Both the position numbers and the translations under genes were made by a program. Positions 22,390-34,357 of a DNA stretch of 64,000 nucleotides are shown here, piece after piece (position 1 is the first letter of the stretch; each line of letters begins with the position of its first letter). The stretch covers positions 310,001 to 374,000 of the forward strand of contig MU001511.1 in assembly GCA_010093485.1 (NCBI GenBank), read 5' to 3'. Under the pieces are notes generated by a model. It was not told the DNA's origin. It made no database searches and saw only the letters and a program-made list of their open reading frames with translations. Source of the DNA: Karstenula rhodostoma CBS 690.94 (taxonomy: Eukaryota > Ascomycota > Dothideomycetes > Pleosporales > Didymosphaeriaceae).

Positions 22390-25172
22390 CTAGTCCACTT
22401 CACTCTTGACCCTCTTCTGCACCGGCTCGCCCCCCTCCGTCCGGTTTGAAGACGTCACAGCCTGCGGCGTGAGCAGCATGTCGTCGTTGAATTTTGCGCG
22501 AACATTCTCGACCATGGCTTCCAGCTCTGGGATGCGGCCGAGTATATCCACGCGTAGCTGGCGGTCCGCATCAGTCAGTTTGTAGTCCAGAGGCCCACGA
22601 TCAGTGAGGTGTTCGTCGAACGCCTCGACGGCGTGCATGACCTCAGCGAGGAACGCATCGAACGCAGCGCCCAAGTCCTGCTTCGACCGTTGCGCGACGG
22701 CGTGCTCGATCCTGTCGACGAGGAGTCGGCCGTTGCGGTCAGGCTTGCTCATCACGTCCGTCATTTTGCTTCTCTGCGCGGCGAGACGGCTCGTGAATTT
22801 GGTCTGGGACCAGGTGTCGATGTCGTAGACTTCTTTGTAGTATTCGGCGTTGAGCTTGGCGTTCATGCAACGGATGTCCGTCTCGGTCGTGGCGTACTGG
22901 TGCGTGTCGTTTACCGCGCGCTGGAGCTTCTCTTCTGCATTGACGAGCTCAAATACCGTTTCTTCGCAGCCTTCCCATTCCTCGATGGCGGCGGTGCGGA
23001 GGTCGGGGGGAAGCGAGGATGTTTGGATGCACGCCTGGATGTCTTTGCAGCCTGAAATGATGGCGTCTTCGAGTCGGTCTGCGAGGGAATGGATGGCGGG
23101 GTCCATGCGGGCTTTCCACGCGTCCATGTCTTTGATGGTGATCTTGCCTTGGTCTTCGTTCCAGTTGTACCCGCCCGTGGGATTTTCGGCGGTTTTGTAC
23201 TTCGCGGACGCGGAGAGACCGATGCCCCTACGTAGCAGACAAGCTCGGTAGGTATTCCAGTGGGCGCCGTAGCCCCAGTCATCGACAACTCCAAGCAGCT
23301 CCTTCTGTCGCTCTTCTTTCTCGTCATAGTCGATTATCTCTTCCATGTCCATGTCATCACTGTCGATGGATTCGTTGAAGATGTTCACGAGTTCCTTACG
23401 GAGGTTGACAACTACTTCGGCAAAAACTGGGCGGAGGAGCGCATAGTTGTCGTCTTGCTTCTCTACGTCGGTGATGCGGCGACACTTGTTTAGCAGGCTC
23501 TCCATCTTGGCAAAAGCATGATCCCTGTAGATTTTGAGGTTCGCCTCGGCGCAAAGCTGAAGCAGGTGCTGTCGAACTCCGGGAACTCCTGTCTCTGCGG
23601 GTGACATGAGGGGCCGTTCCACGTTGCTGTGCTTCATCCACTCCATGTACATGGACGCAGATATGGAGAAGACTGTGATGGGTTCCGGGTCCATTTCCTT
23701 GAATTTGACTTTCATCTCCTCCGCCACGCCCTCGCCACGATGGTGGATGAAGGCCAACTTGGCGAGGTTCTTGAGATGGGCTTGATAGGCATGGCGATCA
23801 TCGTACTCGGCATCGGCGACTTCGTCGTCTTCTGGTAATGTGTCCATCGTCTCTTCGTTCTGAGACAGATGGTCCCGAATGGTAGGAAACGGCTCGGCCA
23901 TATGCGTTTTGATAACATTCTCCGCGGAATTGGTATCGAGTAGGTATTCCTGGACTCAATTAGCTTGGTAACAGGTGATGAGGTAAGAACCTTACGTCTT
24001 TCTTCGTGAGAATAAGGATCGTTCCTTTAGCGCCATGAGCTTTGATTGACTGCCTAATGTACCTATGCACATTGACATCGGTAGTGACTCGGTCCGCCCT
24101 AGCGAAGATCATCTCCGAGCCCGCTTTACGCCTGAATGCATTCGTAGCTGCTGTGCGGATCTGGTTCTCGTCGTTCAAGCCTATATATGTTAGTGCTCTG
24201 TTCACTTGAAGGAAAAGAAACATTACCGGGCAGGTCTCGGAGGTTGACACCATGCTTTGCCAGAAGAGACCATAGAAGAATATCGAGGCTTTGCACGATC
24301 GGCCACAAAGACGGCATCGATGGGAACATGGCCATGTACTTCTCCACCTCTTCCATCAACGCTTTGATGCCACGGTCCTTGAACACTATCGTTCGGTCTT
24401 CGGTCTCCGACCACAGCGAACGCGTTTCGTTCATGCGTGTATGGGCCATCGCCATCGTGGCATTCATCAGGTTCTTTCCTTTGATGTTATCGGCGGTGAG
24501 AAGACTCTTCAGCTTGGATGCGGCTTCATCATTATATTTCGAATTGTGCAGCAGGTTGAAGAAAGCTTCAGCATCTTTAGCTGCACGCTGATCTTCGAAA
24601 TACGTCTCTTCATCCACATGACCGGAAAAATGGAAGTGATAGTATCTGTCGATGTGCTCTTGGATGCTCTCGGTCAACTCTTCGTCGTTCATGAACTTGA
24701 TCTTCGCATCAAAGCTGTCGGAGAACTCTGCGGCGTCTGGCTTAAAGCAGAACCTGATCGCCGAAGCAGTGCATGCGCCACCACTGGCTGATGTTGTCGA
24801 CAGACTCGGGCGATGTTGGAAAGCATTGATAGCGAGACTCTTTCCCATACCTTGCTCTCCCACGACGGCTACATCCAAAGTCTCCGGGATAACGACTACC
24901 TGCAAGCGACGAGCGAGTTGCTGTACAGCCGCGAGTTGCTTGTCTTCTGGCCTTGCCCCGGCGAGAGTCTCAAGCACTGCTGCCGAGATCTTGTGGAACC
25001 CGTCATCGATGGCTCCGCGGTCCATTCGGAAAAATCTATGGGTAGGCAGCGACTCATAGGTGGGGTTGTACACATTCTGGCGTCCTCGTTTCGAGCGCTT
25101 CGTGCTTCGGTGATTTTGTTTGTACTTCTCACGCCATTCCTCGAAGGTCGGAATCGTGGGTGGGCTAGTCAT
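22390..25172 (-). CDS. Large GTPase B, SLIP-GC/dynamin-superfamily-like
   Basis: Exons 25172-24227, 24180-23996 and 23949-22390 give 896 residues. The N-terminus (EEWREKYK...) is basic. The P-loop is GEQGMGKS at residues 105-112, G3 is DLPG at 313-316 and G4 is TKKD at 374-377. About 520 residues of charged, largely helical sequence follow, and the end (ESEVD-like, with PVQKRVK) is Lys/Glu-rich. Both introns lie exactly where those of GTPase A lie, after G3 and after G4, and the middle exon is 185 nt in both genes. The two are therefore paralogues separated by about 5.5 kb. All nucleotide-binding motifs are intact here, so this is the better candidate for a functional enzyme. Related fungal proteins are usually annotated as P-loop NTPases or nuclear GTPase SLIP-GC; cellular role unknown. 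Confidence 0.8.
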
Positions 25173-26300
25173 CGTGCGTCTGCCTCGTCGTCAGTGATTT
25201 TCATCAACGGGCAGGAAATGCTTACGACAAAACCGGACACCAAAAGATGGCCAGGCGAGGTGGCGTGAACGTGTCAGGTGCAGAGGAGTTTGAATTAGTG
25301 AAAACGGTCGCAGGGAGAGGGGTATTTAAAACCCAGCTCGTTATCTAACAGTAAAGGTGATAGAAATTAAGACAGGCCAAAGTAAGTGAGATCGCCTTGG
25401 AAAAACGACGGGAATTTATCTGCGTGAGGTGCGGTGAGGACGAATTGTGGCATAAAGAGCAAACATGTATCAGAAAGCAGAGCAAACAAGTACAGTAAAG
25501 GCGATAGTCTGATCTTGGTTGCTGGAGGGTAGGTCTGAGACATGTTTTCTGGGTCGTGCTGAGACCGCGGAATTGAGGCCCTCTCCCTCTTGTCTACACT
25601 GCGACATGGGCCATCGTCCAGAATCACGACGTTGGGCCGTGCAAATTCGACATCAACTATACGAACCTCCAACTTCGGATTGGATAGAATCCGCGCCCTT
25701 GAACGTGGGCAGGGAACAAGTACAGAAGGTGACGGAAGGGGAAGAGCAAGAGATGTTCAGATACATTAGATGGTGACGGGCGTGCCAGGGTATTCTGGAT
25801 CTGTACGCTCCTGTCGTACTACCAACATTATCCTTCTTGTACTTTCCATTCCTATCGTGCCATAGATTTCGTAACTCGTAAATTCGTGCGTCGCATGCAA
25901 CACTCATCAACTTGTTGAAGCTGGATGGGGAGCGGTTTGCGCGTTGAGATGGAACTCGGCTATCGTGGCGCCGGAGCATCCCGCACCCGAAGGTGGCTCC
26001 CTCTACAACAAGTGTTCGAGGGTGTGCTTCAAAATTAAGTGGCCACTGTCGGCCTTTAAGCAAAAAGCACAGCCGACAACAAGCCAAGTTGCACCTTCGG
26101 CTCCAGTGCGGAGCTGTCGAGGCGACCCATTCGTCAAATACACATGAACGCGCCGGCAAGCCGCGATGTTCGCCGTGTGGTGATCATGCCTCGGTGTTAC
26201 AACTTTGTTCCTTCCTTCCTGATCGGATTCTTGTCCGTAAGAGAAAGCCGAGGCAAGTTAAGAGCGTGCGATGTTCGGTACTTGTAATGATGCGCAGTCT
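25173..26300. other. Intergenic, no supported gene
   Basis: Holds the promoter side of GTPase B and the 3' side of the next minus-strand gene. Scattered short open frames look random. Confidence 0.4.
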
Positions 26301-27468
26301 TCAACCCGGGGTCGCGATCCTTCGCAACGCCTCGGCATACAGCAAATCTATCACAGAGCCTCTGTCCCGGTCTTCCAATCTTGGGTCTGGTAGCGTCGTA
26401 CATGGCTGTATCTCGGCGGAGAAGTAGCCATCGTCGGCGGAGAAATTGGTATTGCGCCTCTGTGCTTGAACCCAAGTGCTGTCCGTCGGAGAATACGCCG
26501 CCCTCAATCCTGATTTCTCAAAGTCTTGTACCCACTTTGGGTATGTATGCATCGACGAACTGAATGCCGGAGTGAAGCGAGTTATGTCCCAGACTGTTTT
26601 GGTCGGATCCAGGAAGTCGTTCGTGTTGCCAAGAGTCAGGGCATTTGCTCGCGCGTGAACGGTTGATACGTCTACCAGCTTATTCAGGATGGCTAGCTCG
26701 AGCTTCAACTTGACGCAATAGATGAGGCCTTTGATGGTTTGCTGGGCCACGTGCTGGCTCGAGAACTCCAGCGCCAGGAGGGCGATGTCGAAAGCGATGA
26801 TGATGACGTTGATGGAGAAAAGCTGCCACATTGTATGATGGCTACGCTTGCGGTCGGATGTTTGTATGATGTCGAGCGCTTTCCAGATGTATATGCCGGA
26901 CAAGCTGACCTCCTGGAGAAAGAAGACACACATTTGAATGCGCTCGATAGCGTCGTAAGCCTTGCCGAAATCTACCGTGCGGCTGCCGAAGCGAGAGCCA
27001 TATACCACGACTATTGCTTGTCAGTCCAACATTGTATGCGATGTGAGGTTCGAACGCACTAGCTGTAAGACCATGGAAGGTACATCCGTTGAAGATTATC
27101 ATCCATCTGATGAACTTCAACAAACGCTTGTGGTTGTTGCCGAATACTAGCCAGAGCCGACTGTAAAGCACGACTGACTGGCCCGTCACCATCAACACCC
27201 AGCCGATGGTATCGATGGCGGTGCCGAGAGACAGGTAACTAAGCTTGAAGTATTCGATCATGAAGCCGAGGACATACGGAATGACTCCAAAACTGGCCAG
27301 AGTGAGCGACCAGAAGTAGAGCCCACGGTAAGCATGGAAGGTCGTGAAGATGAGCAGCTCGAGTTCCAGGGCATTGTAGAGAGCCAAAGCGGAGCAGATG
27401 ACAACAGCGAGGGCCTCGGCGTTCCAGTCGCCAAAGTGGTTCCTGCTCATGCCATTTTCGTTCCCCAT
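26301..27468 (-). CDS. 7-TM integral membrane protein, DUF7703-like
   Basis: Exons 27468-27060 and 27010-26301, 49-nt intron, 372 residues. Seven hydrophobic segments fill the first ~240 residues. Signature pieces such as ALYNALELELLIFTTF, RGLYFWSL and TGQSVVLYSRL match what I recall of the fungal DUF7703 family of membrane proteins. The C-terminal ~120 residues are cytoplasmic-looking and polar. An acceptor six bases upstream (43-nt intron) would keep frame and add two residues. The family's function is unknown; its topology resembles receptor-like proteins of the PTH11 kind, but it lacks a CFEM domain. Confidence 0.8.
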
Positions 27469-29457
27469 GGCTGCGATGGCCGATGCTCACAGTTGCATCC
27501 TGGACGGTATGTCGGCCACGAAGATGGCCACGGTGGAAGCTGGATGCGGTACAGGACCAGGTTGTTTCGACGACACCGAGGTCGCAGTCGGCGGGTGAAG
27601 GAAAGGAGAGATGGAGGGGAGATGCAGGATGGTCAGGGCAGAAGAGGACCCACCTCGAGTCCGAGCAGGTGGAAGGGGCAGGGTGGTGAAGAAGAGGGCC
27701 GCTGTCACCCATGTCAAACAGCGATCCGGGTCCACGGAGCGCGATGGAGGATTGCGGGAGCTGGGGACATCCGAGCTTTTGGAGGTCGATTGAGGACTAG
27801 GGTGCATCCTTCGAGCGCGGCCTCTGTGAAATTGCGCGCGGCGTCAGCTGTGGCCAGCCATGTATGGACGGCACAGGCGGGGAGGCATGACAGGCGTGCG
27901 GTCTGGTCTTGTACACAGCAGGACGGCAGCTGCCAATGGGCCTGTGTCAACGCCACATCGCATCAGCATCGCGGTTTGCTGACGGTCGAGGTGTGATCGG
28001 CGACGATGCGATCACGGGACGTTGCTGGGCGCATGTTCATGAGGGACAGTCCTGCGACACCAATATTGTCGTGAATCGAACGGTCAAGAGTGGAGTAGAC
28101 TGTGTTACCCCAGGAGGAGGGCCCGCGCGAAGGACCCACGGGACATGGCAACCCCAACGACAGGACTCAGAGCCCTTTTGCCAGCTGTTAGGTGGCGGTT
28201 GCAACTGGCGGGAAAGACGGCAAAGCTGGCGAAGATGCAGGGCCAGAGCGCCCATGTCCGCCGTTTTTTTGGTGGGGCTGCGTTTTGACCGTCATCCACA
28301 ACATGACCAGGCAACAGAACCGGTCCGTCGCGCACATGTGACATGCTACAGCAGGAAATACTGTGTATGCGTATACGGACTCGCTATCGAATATCCGTTT
28401 ACACTTGTCTCGCGGGCCTGCCACCAGAGTCCCCCGCACCGCTTCACCAGCTCGCCCTCATGACACGCCTGCTGGAGGATTCGAGCGTCGTCTCGTCTGC
28501 AAGCGCGGTACCGTTCCGCGCTCCAACACAGCTCGTATCAACAACATGGCGTCAATCCTCCGCTCAATCGTGCGTGTCGGGGGCATCGCCATCCCACAAC
28601 ATCGTTCCGTGTCCGGACGTGGTGCTTGTGACCTCTCGACAGTGCAACCGGCCATTCTGCCATCTCTCCACCGCGCACCCCGCCCGCAACCCGTCATCCT
28701 TTTATGACCGCTTCGTCCTGGCTTCTAGCGACCGGAATGGACATGCGGCTTGTTGTCTTTGTCCATCCCATGCAACCGCTAATATCATGTGTGTTGACCA
28801 GCGCGATGAGCTGTCGCACGTACCGCTGAGGCCACCAGTGTGATGCGAACCAATCTGCCTCAATACGATAAGCTGGACGCCGCACCGCTGCTTGTGCCAT
28901 GTTGTCATCCAGCTGTGCGTCTCGCCACGCCAGCCATCGGGCCTAGCTTGTCTTCCTCCCCGTTGAGCACCGGACAGCGACGGTTTCCCGCTCAACGTCC
29001 CGTGAAGCCTTGATCCAGTGTCTCGCAAGGGGACATGCGGAAGCAAAATCAGACCACCGCAGCAACACGGATCGTGGCTAGGTTTGAGGCACGCATTCAT
29101 GCGTCGAGGCAATGGTCTCATGCACTGACCATAAACATGGCCGGGGACCTGTGTGTATCCGTGCAAAGACGGTCCAGAGCAGGAGGCTTGCGCTTGCTTT
29201 CGACGTCCAGCATGCATCCTCGACATCACCCAAAACGACTAGCCTGATGTCCCCAACAAGATACCCACGTCAGTGGAAAAGCATCTTGAGAAAAGGAGTT
29301 CCTCCATGCAGTCGAGCAAAGACGTTCCGAAGTCATACCTACTTTTGAAACGTCTCGACTGTGAGGATCGGCGGTCAAATTCATCACGCAATATCCACAA
29401 TCGAGTCGTCCATTTTATGCATCGTGCAGATCGCATCGATCATGAAAGTCGACTACA
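27469..29457. other. 2-kb gene-poor stretch
   Basis: Several overlapping open frames on both strands, none with domain, start context or protein-like composition. No gene supported. Confidence 0.45.
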
Positions 29458-29459
29458 TA

Positions 29460-29670
29460 CTGTGGTTGCAACGGTAAGTTTGGGCAGTGGGCCCTCCGGA
29501 GCAAGGATAGTGTAATATAGTAAAGATACCCCTAAAAGAGGAAGATATACTATAAGGAGAAAGGCTTTAGCCCTTTTAAGTATAGTTAAACCTAGCTATA
29601 GAGCTTTTGTAGACGCTTAATATTCGGGCCAAGAAGTCCCCACTGCCCAAACTTACCGCTGCAACCACAG
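29460..29670. mobile_element. MITE (short copy) with TA target duplication
   Basis: A 211-bp element with 32-bp inverted repeats differing at one position; each end starts CTGTGGTTGCA(A/G)CGGTAAGT. TA flanks both sides (29458-29459, 29671-29672). Outside the repeats, both subterminal regions match the longer copy at 6650-7071, one end with GGCCCTCCGGAGCA and the other with GACTTCTTGGCCCGA, but in opposite orientation. No coding capacity. Confidence 0.88.
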
Positions 29671-29672
29671 TA

Positions 29673-30004
29673 CTCTCCTTTTCTCCTTGAGCTACGGTGG
29701 CAGTCTAGATATCGCACGGCACAATTTGACCTACGTAGTTAGTCGCGTGTTGATTGCGGTAAGAATAAATTCCACGTGTAACGAGTGCGCGACCCACAGA
29801 AGACTGTCAATTGTAGCAACTATCTACACGAGAAGGGTCTCGCTTGCTCTCAACACCCTGAGGGTCTGTGCATCGCCCCGCATGCACTCCAACGGTCGGT
29901 AACGTCATCATTGCCGCACGTCTCGGAAGCTTGAGCACCACAACTCTGAGCAATAATACCAGCTCAACATCATTACCGAAGAGCTACTGAGATACAAATA
30001 TACT
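29673..30004. other. Upstream region of the aldo-keto reductase gene
   Basis: Short non-coding stretch between the MITE and the reductase ATG. The insertion lies about 330 bp upstream of that gene and could influence its promoter. Confidence 0.4.
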
Positions 30005-31070
30005 ATGCTGGTGCAAATCGCGTTTATCGCTCTCGTTGGCGTCGCACAATGCCGCAACAAGCAGCAGCCAATCGTCTTGCACCCGGAAGGAATTGAGCAG
30101 CCACCAATTGGCTTTGGAACATGGAACCTAAAGGAGAGTCCGGACAATACCACCAATGCTGTTGCATTTGCGATAGAGAAGGGTTACAAGCAGATCGACT
30201 GTGCTGCTGCTTATGGCAACAAAGAAGCCGTCGGCAGGGGCATACACAAGGGATTGAAGAAAGCCGGTCTAAGGAGAGAGGACATCTGGGTCACAAGTAA
30301 ATTATGGAACGACCAGTGAGTCCAAACTGCACTCCACATACCGCTTCCTGCTGACATCGCACAGCCACGCACCGGACCGCGTAGAAGCCGGCCTAAATCA
30401 GACCCTCAAAGACCTCAACCTCGACTACCTAGACCTTTATCTCATGCACTGGCCCGTCGGCAAAGGCTCCGATGACAAAAACTACCGCTATGACTACGTC
30501 GAGAGCTGGAGGGCCATGACAGAGCTCCTCAAGACCGGCAAAGTCCGCCGCATCGGCATATGCAACTTCTCGCCTGCGCAGCTAAAAGAGCTGGTAAAGC
30601 ACAGCTTGAAGGGCGACTCGCCTCTCCCCGCGGTGCACCAGATGGAACTCCATCCGTACCTCCCGCAGGCGAAATGGATCTACGCCCACAAAGCACATGG
30701 CATTGCAGTCACGGCCTACTCGCCGCTGGGAAACATGAATCCCACCTACGGCGACCGGTCGCGGCGCTTGGTAACCACACAATCCAAGGCGCCCCTGCTG
30801 CTCGAAAACAAAGTCATCAAGACCATTGCGAAGGAGCGGGGGTGTACTCCGGCGCAGGTTGTTCTGGCGTGGGGTGCGAGCCGCGGGACGAGCGTCATCC
30901 CAAAGAGCAAACACGAGACGCACATCGAGGAAAACCTGGGAGCGATAGGGTGTCAGCTTGGGACGGAAGATCTTGCTGGTATTGATGCGTTGGGGGAGGA
31001 GCCGGTGAGGTTTAATAATCCGAGTGATGGGTGGGGTGTGCATTTGTTCGATGGATTGGACGACGCGTAG
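30005..31070 (+). CDS. Aldo-keto reductase
   Basis: NADPH-dependent oxidoreductase of the AKR superfamily, (beta/alpha)8 barrel. Exons 30005-30315 and 30365-31070, 49-nt intron, 338 residues. The catalytic tetrad is complete: Asp65 and Tyr70 in DCAAAYGNK, Lys99 in TSKLW and His132 in LMHWPV. The cofactor-side motifs (IPKSKHETHIEEN and GICNFSPAQL) are also present. Unusually, the protein begins with a hydrophobic stretch, MLVQIAFIALVGVAQC, that looks like a signal peptide or anchor; most AKRs are cytosolic. An internal start cannot be excluded, but the next Met is far into the barrel. Substrate unknown (aldehydes, sugars or secondary metabolites). Confidence 0.9.
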
Positions 31071-31832
31071 GCGCGAGCGTGATTGTAAAATGTCAGGGGT
31101 AGGAGCATCTTACAATGAGGCTGTTTGTTCACCTCATGTACGAGGCATTGGAGGTAAGGTGTCATGAATGCATGTTCGTGGGGTCCCAATCGTGCCTTCC
31201 CTTCCCGAAACTGGGACCTGGTTTAAGCTTAACGTAGCGTACATCACAGAAGTAATCGCGACGTCTTCACAGGAAACTTCGCCGCCGCCAATCAATCACT
31301 CCAAAACACGCTGCCACTGCCCGAAGATGCTGACTAACATCATGACTTTTACCCTCGCGACGACGTTCCTCGTAACTTCCTCTTCTCGCGCCTTACAACG
31401 AGTCCAATCTTGCTAGTCACTGTCGTAGCCAGCCTCGTAGCTATTGCATACGACGAGAACATCTGAAGCTCATTTCTCAGGTTCTTTTACGAGGTGGAGT
31501 CGCGAAGGATCTCGTCTCGTCTCGTCATCGCGTGCTGCGAACGTAGCCAATCAAGACGAGCCCGCCCTTTTAACATGCAGGACGCAACTAGTCCTCTAGT
31601 CTAGTCCTTTTTTTTTCCGGGGATGCAAAGTATTCGTAGCCTTATATATAAGGTACTGGCCCCCCACCAAGAAATATCATCTTGAGGAAGGAATCTGATT
31701 TTGTACAGCTGAAGTTGGTATTGATACTTACAGATCTCACCGGGACGCCTAAAAGCCAAGAGGAGACTGGATTACGAACGCCATTATTCTCGGGCGCTAC
31801 GGTCATCACAAACACGACTCAGATATCCCGAG
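31071..31832. promoter_or_regulatory. Promoter region of the DHA2 transporter
   Basis: A TATATATAAG box lies at 31643-31652, about 180 bp before the ATG. An ATCTCGTCTCGTCTCGTC repeat lies upstream, near 31510-31526. No gene seen. Confidence 0.55.
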
Positions 31833-33560
31833 ATGAGCGCGACAGAGACCATCGCGCTCTCAAGCGTCGCTCCGAAAGTGCCGGATCATGTTCATCCTTT
31901 CGACAGGCCAGGGAACCCACCGTCATCGTCACCCTCTTCGTCGAGTACGGGCCTCAGCATTCCCTCCACCCCTCCAAATGACGAGCAAAACACCGCACTT
32001 GCGCAGTCGACGAAACCCAAGCTCTCTACTCCACGACTTATACTTACCATCTTCGTGCCTTCGCTCATCCGCTTCTGGGCCTCCTTCACGAATGGAATCA
32101 TCACGGTCGGACTGCCGGTCATAGCGCGCTCCATTAGCCTTGAGCGAGCGCTGTATCTGTGGCCGCAGAGTGTTTACGGACTGACAGCGGGCGCCATCCT
32201 CCTCATCGCCGGAAGCGTTGCGGATATCGTCGGCGCGAGGAGCGTCGAGCTGCTTGGAATCTTCCTGCTGGGTGCAATGACGCTGGCTTGTGGTCTGGCC
32301 CAGACGGGTGTGCAGCTCGTTGTCTTCCGCGCAATCCAAGGCGTTGCGCTGGCCATGCACTTGCCTGCCTCGGTTTCCATCATCACGGCCGCAGTGCCCG
32401 CAGGGAGGGCCCGAAACTTGGGATTCGCCTGTTTAGGAATGAGCCAGCCTCTAGGCTTCTCCGTTGGCCTGGTATTGAGCGGAATCATGATTGAGAAGGC
32501 TGGATGGCGCTCCGGGTTTTATCTGAGCGGCGGTGCAACCCTCGTAGCGGCTATGGCTGCGTACTGGGCGCTACCGAAAGTAGATACAGCGGTGGCTGCT
32601 GGCTCGCGATCCACCAAGGAGCGATTGAGGAAGGATGTCGATTGGGTGGGAGGTGTCATAGCGAGCGGAGGACTCGCCATCTTAGCTTATGTCCTTGCGT
32701 GAGTATTACCCGCAGCCCCCATACCGTTCAGTACACTGACGACGTCCACCAGCATTTTAAGCGCCGATCTCTCCACCATCCGATCCGCAGAAACAGCATC
32801 ACTCCTCGCTGTCAGCCTTGCACTCCTCCTCGCCTTCCCAGCCTGGGTGCACTTCCAAACCCGCGCCGGAAGACCCGCCCTCATCCCCAACAGCCTCTGG
32901 GAAAACGTCCCCTTCTCCTCGACCTGCATCATCGTCGCCCTCTCCTACGGCGTCATTAACTCGAGCGAGATCTTCGCTAGTCTGTACTTCCAAGAAGTGC
33001 AAAACGCGTCCACGCTGACGACGTCGCTCTACCTCCTCCCCAACCTCGTCACGGGCGTCTTCATCAACCTCACCGTCGGCCTGGTCGTCCACCGCGTCCC
33101 CGCCAGATGGCTTGTTTCCGGCTCCGCCGTCATCTGCGCTTGCTCCCCGCTCATCATGGCGCTCGTCGACCCGGCCTGGGACTACTGGTATCTGGAATTC
33201 TGGGCGCAGGTCTTCGCGCCGTTCAGCGGCGATGTCCTCTTCACCGTTGGCCTGATCATCGTGTCCGACAGCTTCCCTGAGAAGACGCAGGCGCTGGCTG
33301 GGGCTGTGTTCAATACCGTCGCGCAGTTTGGCATGAGTCTGGGCGTCGGGGTGTGTCAGGTGGTTGCGCTGGGGGTTATGGATGGTAGCGGTGGCGCGGG
33401 ACATGCTGGGGGGGAAGGAGCTTTCGAAGAGGATGCGGGACAGGTGTTGAAGGGGTACAGGGCGAGTTTCTGGGCCATGTTCGCCTATATGCTGGTCTGT
33501 GTTGTGGTTGGGGTGGTTGGGTTGAGGAACGCGGGCAAGGTGGGGCTGAAGAGGGAGTAG
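31833..33560 (+). CDS. MFS transporter, DHA2 (aminotriazole/drug resistance type)
   Basis: Exons 31833-32698 and 32753-33560, 54-nt intron, 557 residues. After a Ser/Pro-rich N-terminus of about 75 residues come about 14 hydrophobic segments, as in the 14-spanner DHA2 family. GSVADIVGARSVELLG is motif A, RAIQGVALAMHLPASVSIIT is the TM4 region, and GFACLGMSQPLGFSVGLVLSG is motif C (antiporter motif) in TM5. Expected to export small drugs or metabolites at the plasma membrane or vacuole. A strong TATA box upstream suggests inducible expression. Confidence 0.9.
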
Positions 33561-34357
33561 AGACTGCATATCCATGGCTATCGGAAGGAAAAGAAAAGCA
33601 CTTCCCAGAGCTACCCGTTGAAGAATAAGACCAGAAACCATCACACGCCTCACCACTGCATTCATCAACGTCGCTCACACTGCCGATCCCAACGGCGGGT
33701 GACGTGCGCTAGACGAGGCGTGGCCGCCTGCTTCCGCGTCTTTGGTTCTTTTTATCAACATTCTACGGCGTTGGATACACGCCAGCTGGAAATGGGCAAG
33801 GTCACCACATGACGTTTCAGTGTCCATCCCCGGGGTTGAGTAGTCGGGGCACAGCTTACAACATCAACAGATCAAAGAGTGACTATTGCATTCGAGGGAG
33901 TGACTACAGCTAGTGAGAAAGTCGAAATCAAAGCAGACGAACAGATGATGGAGATGTTTCCGTGAAGTGGAATCTTGAGACGGAGAAAAGTACAGCGATG
34001 GCAAGGGCTAAGCAAAAAAAAAAAAAAAAAGCAGATCGGGGGAAAACGTCGCCGTAGAGGTAGGTTAGAGACGCGGCGGAGGAAGAGAGCGTGTGGGATT
34101 GGTGGAGTAAGACATGCAAGGTAAACAGAGGAGGGGGATGTGGCGGCATCCAAGTATTGTTGCGCTATACCTGCGCTTACGGGGCTTGGATGCAGGAATG
34201 GAAGAGAGTGCGGAGGTAGTTCCCGTTTAACGATGAGAGAACGAGGGACTCGAGGATGTAGATGTAGTAGAAACCTCTGGAAGTATGGACCGTGATAGAG
34301 GCCGACAAGCTCCATAGTCGTCGTCGAGGTACTCGGAAGCGGCTTTTCGAAACAGCT
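33561..34357. other. Intergenic between convergent genes
   Basis: Lies between the 3' ends of the DHA2 transporter and the Argonaute gene. Contains a run of 17 A at 34014-34030. A minus-strand open frame at 33872-34315 has no protein-like features and is probably Argonaute 3' UTR. Confidence 0.5.

Noticed and set aside
27487..29229. Several 100-180-codon frames on both strands
   Set aside because: They overlap one another with no protein-like features; the spacer is simply low in stop codons.
32799..33668. 289-codon open frame antisense to the DHA2 transporter
   Set aside because: Composition (Asp/Glu/Arg/Gly) reflects codon bias of the sense strand; no domain.
34014..34030. Run of 17 A as evidence of a retroposed copy
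   Set aside because: No target duplication or processed gene is attached; read as a simple homopolymer in a 3' region.
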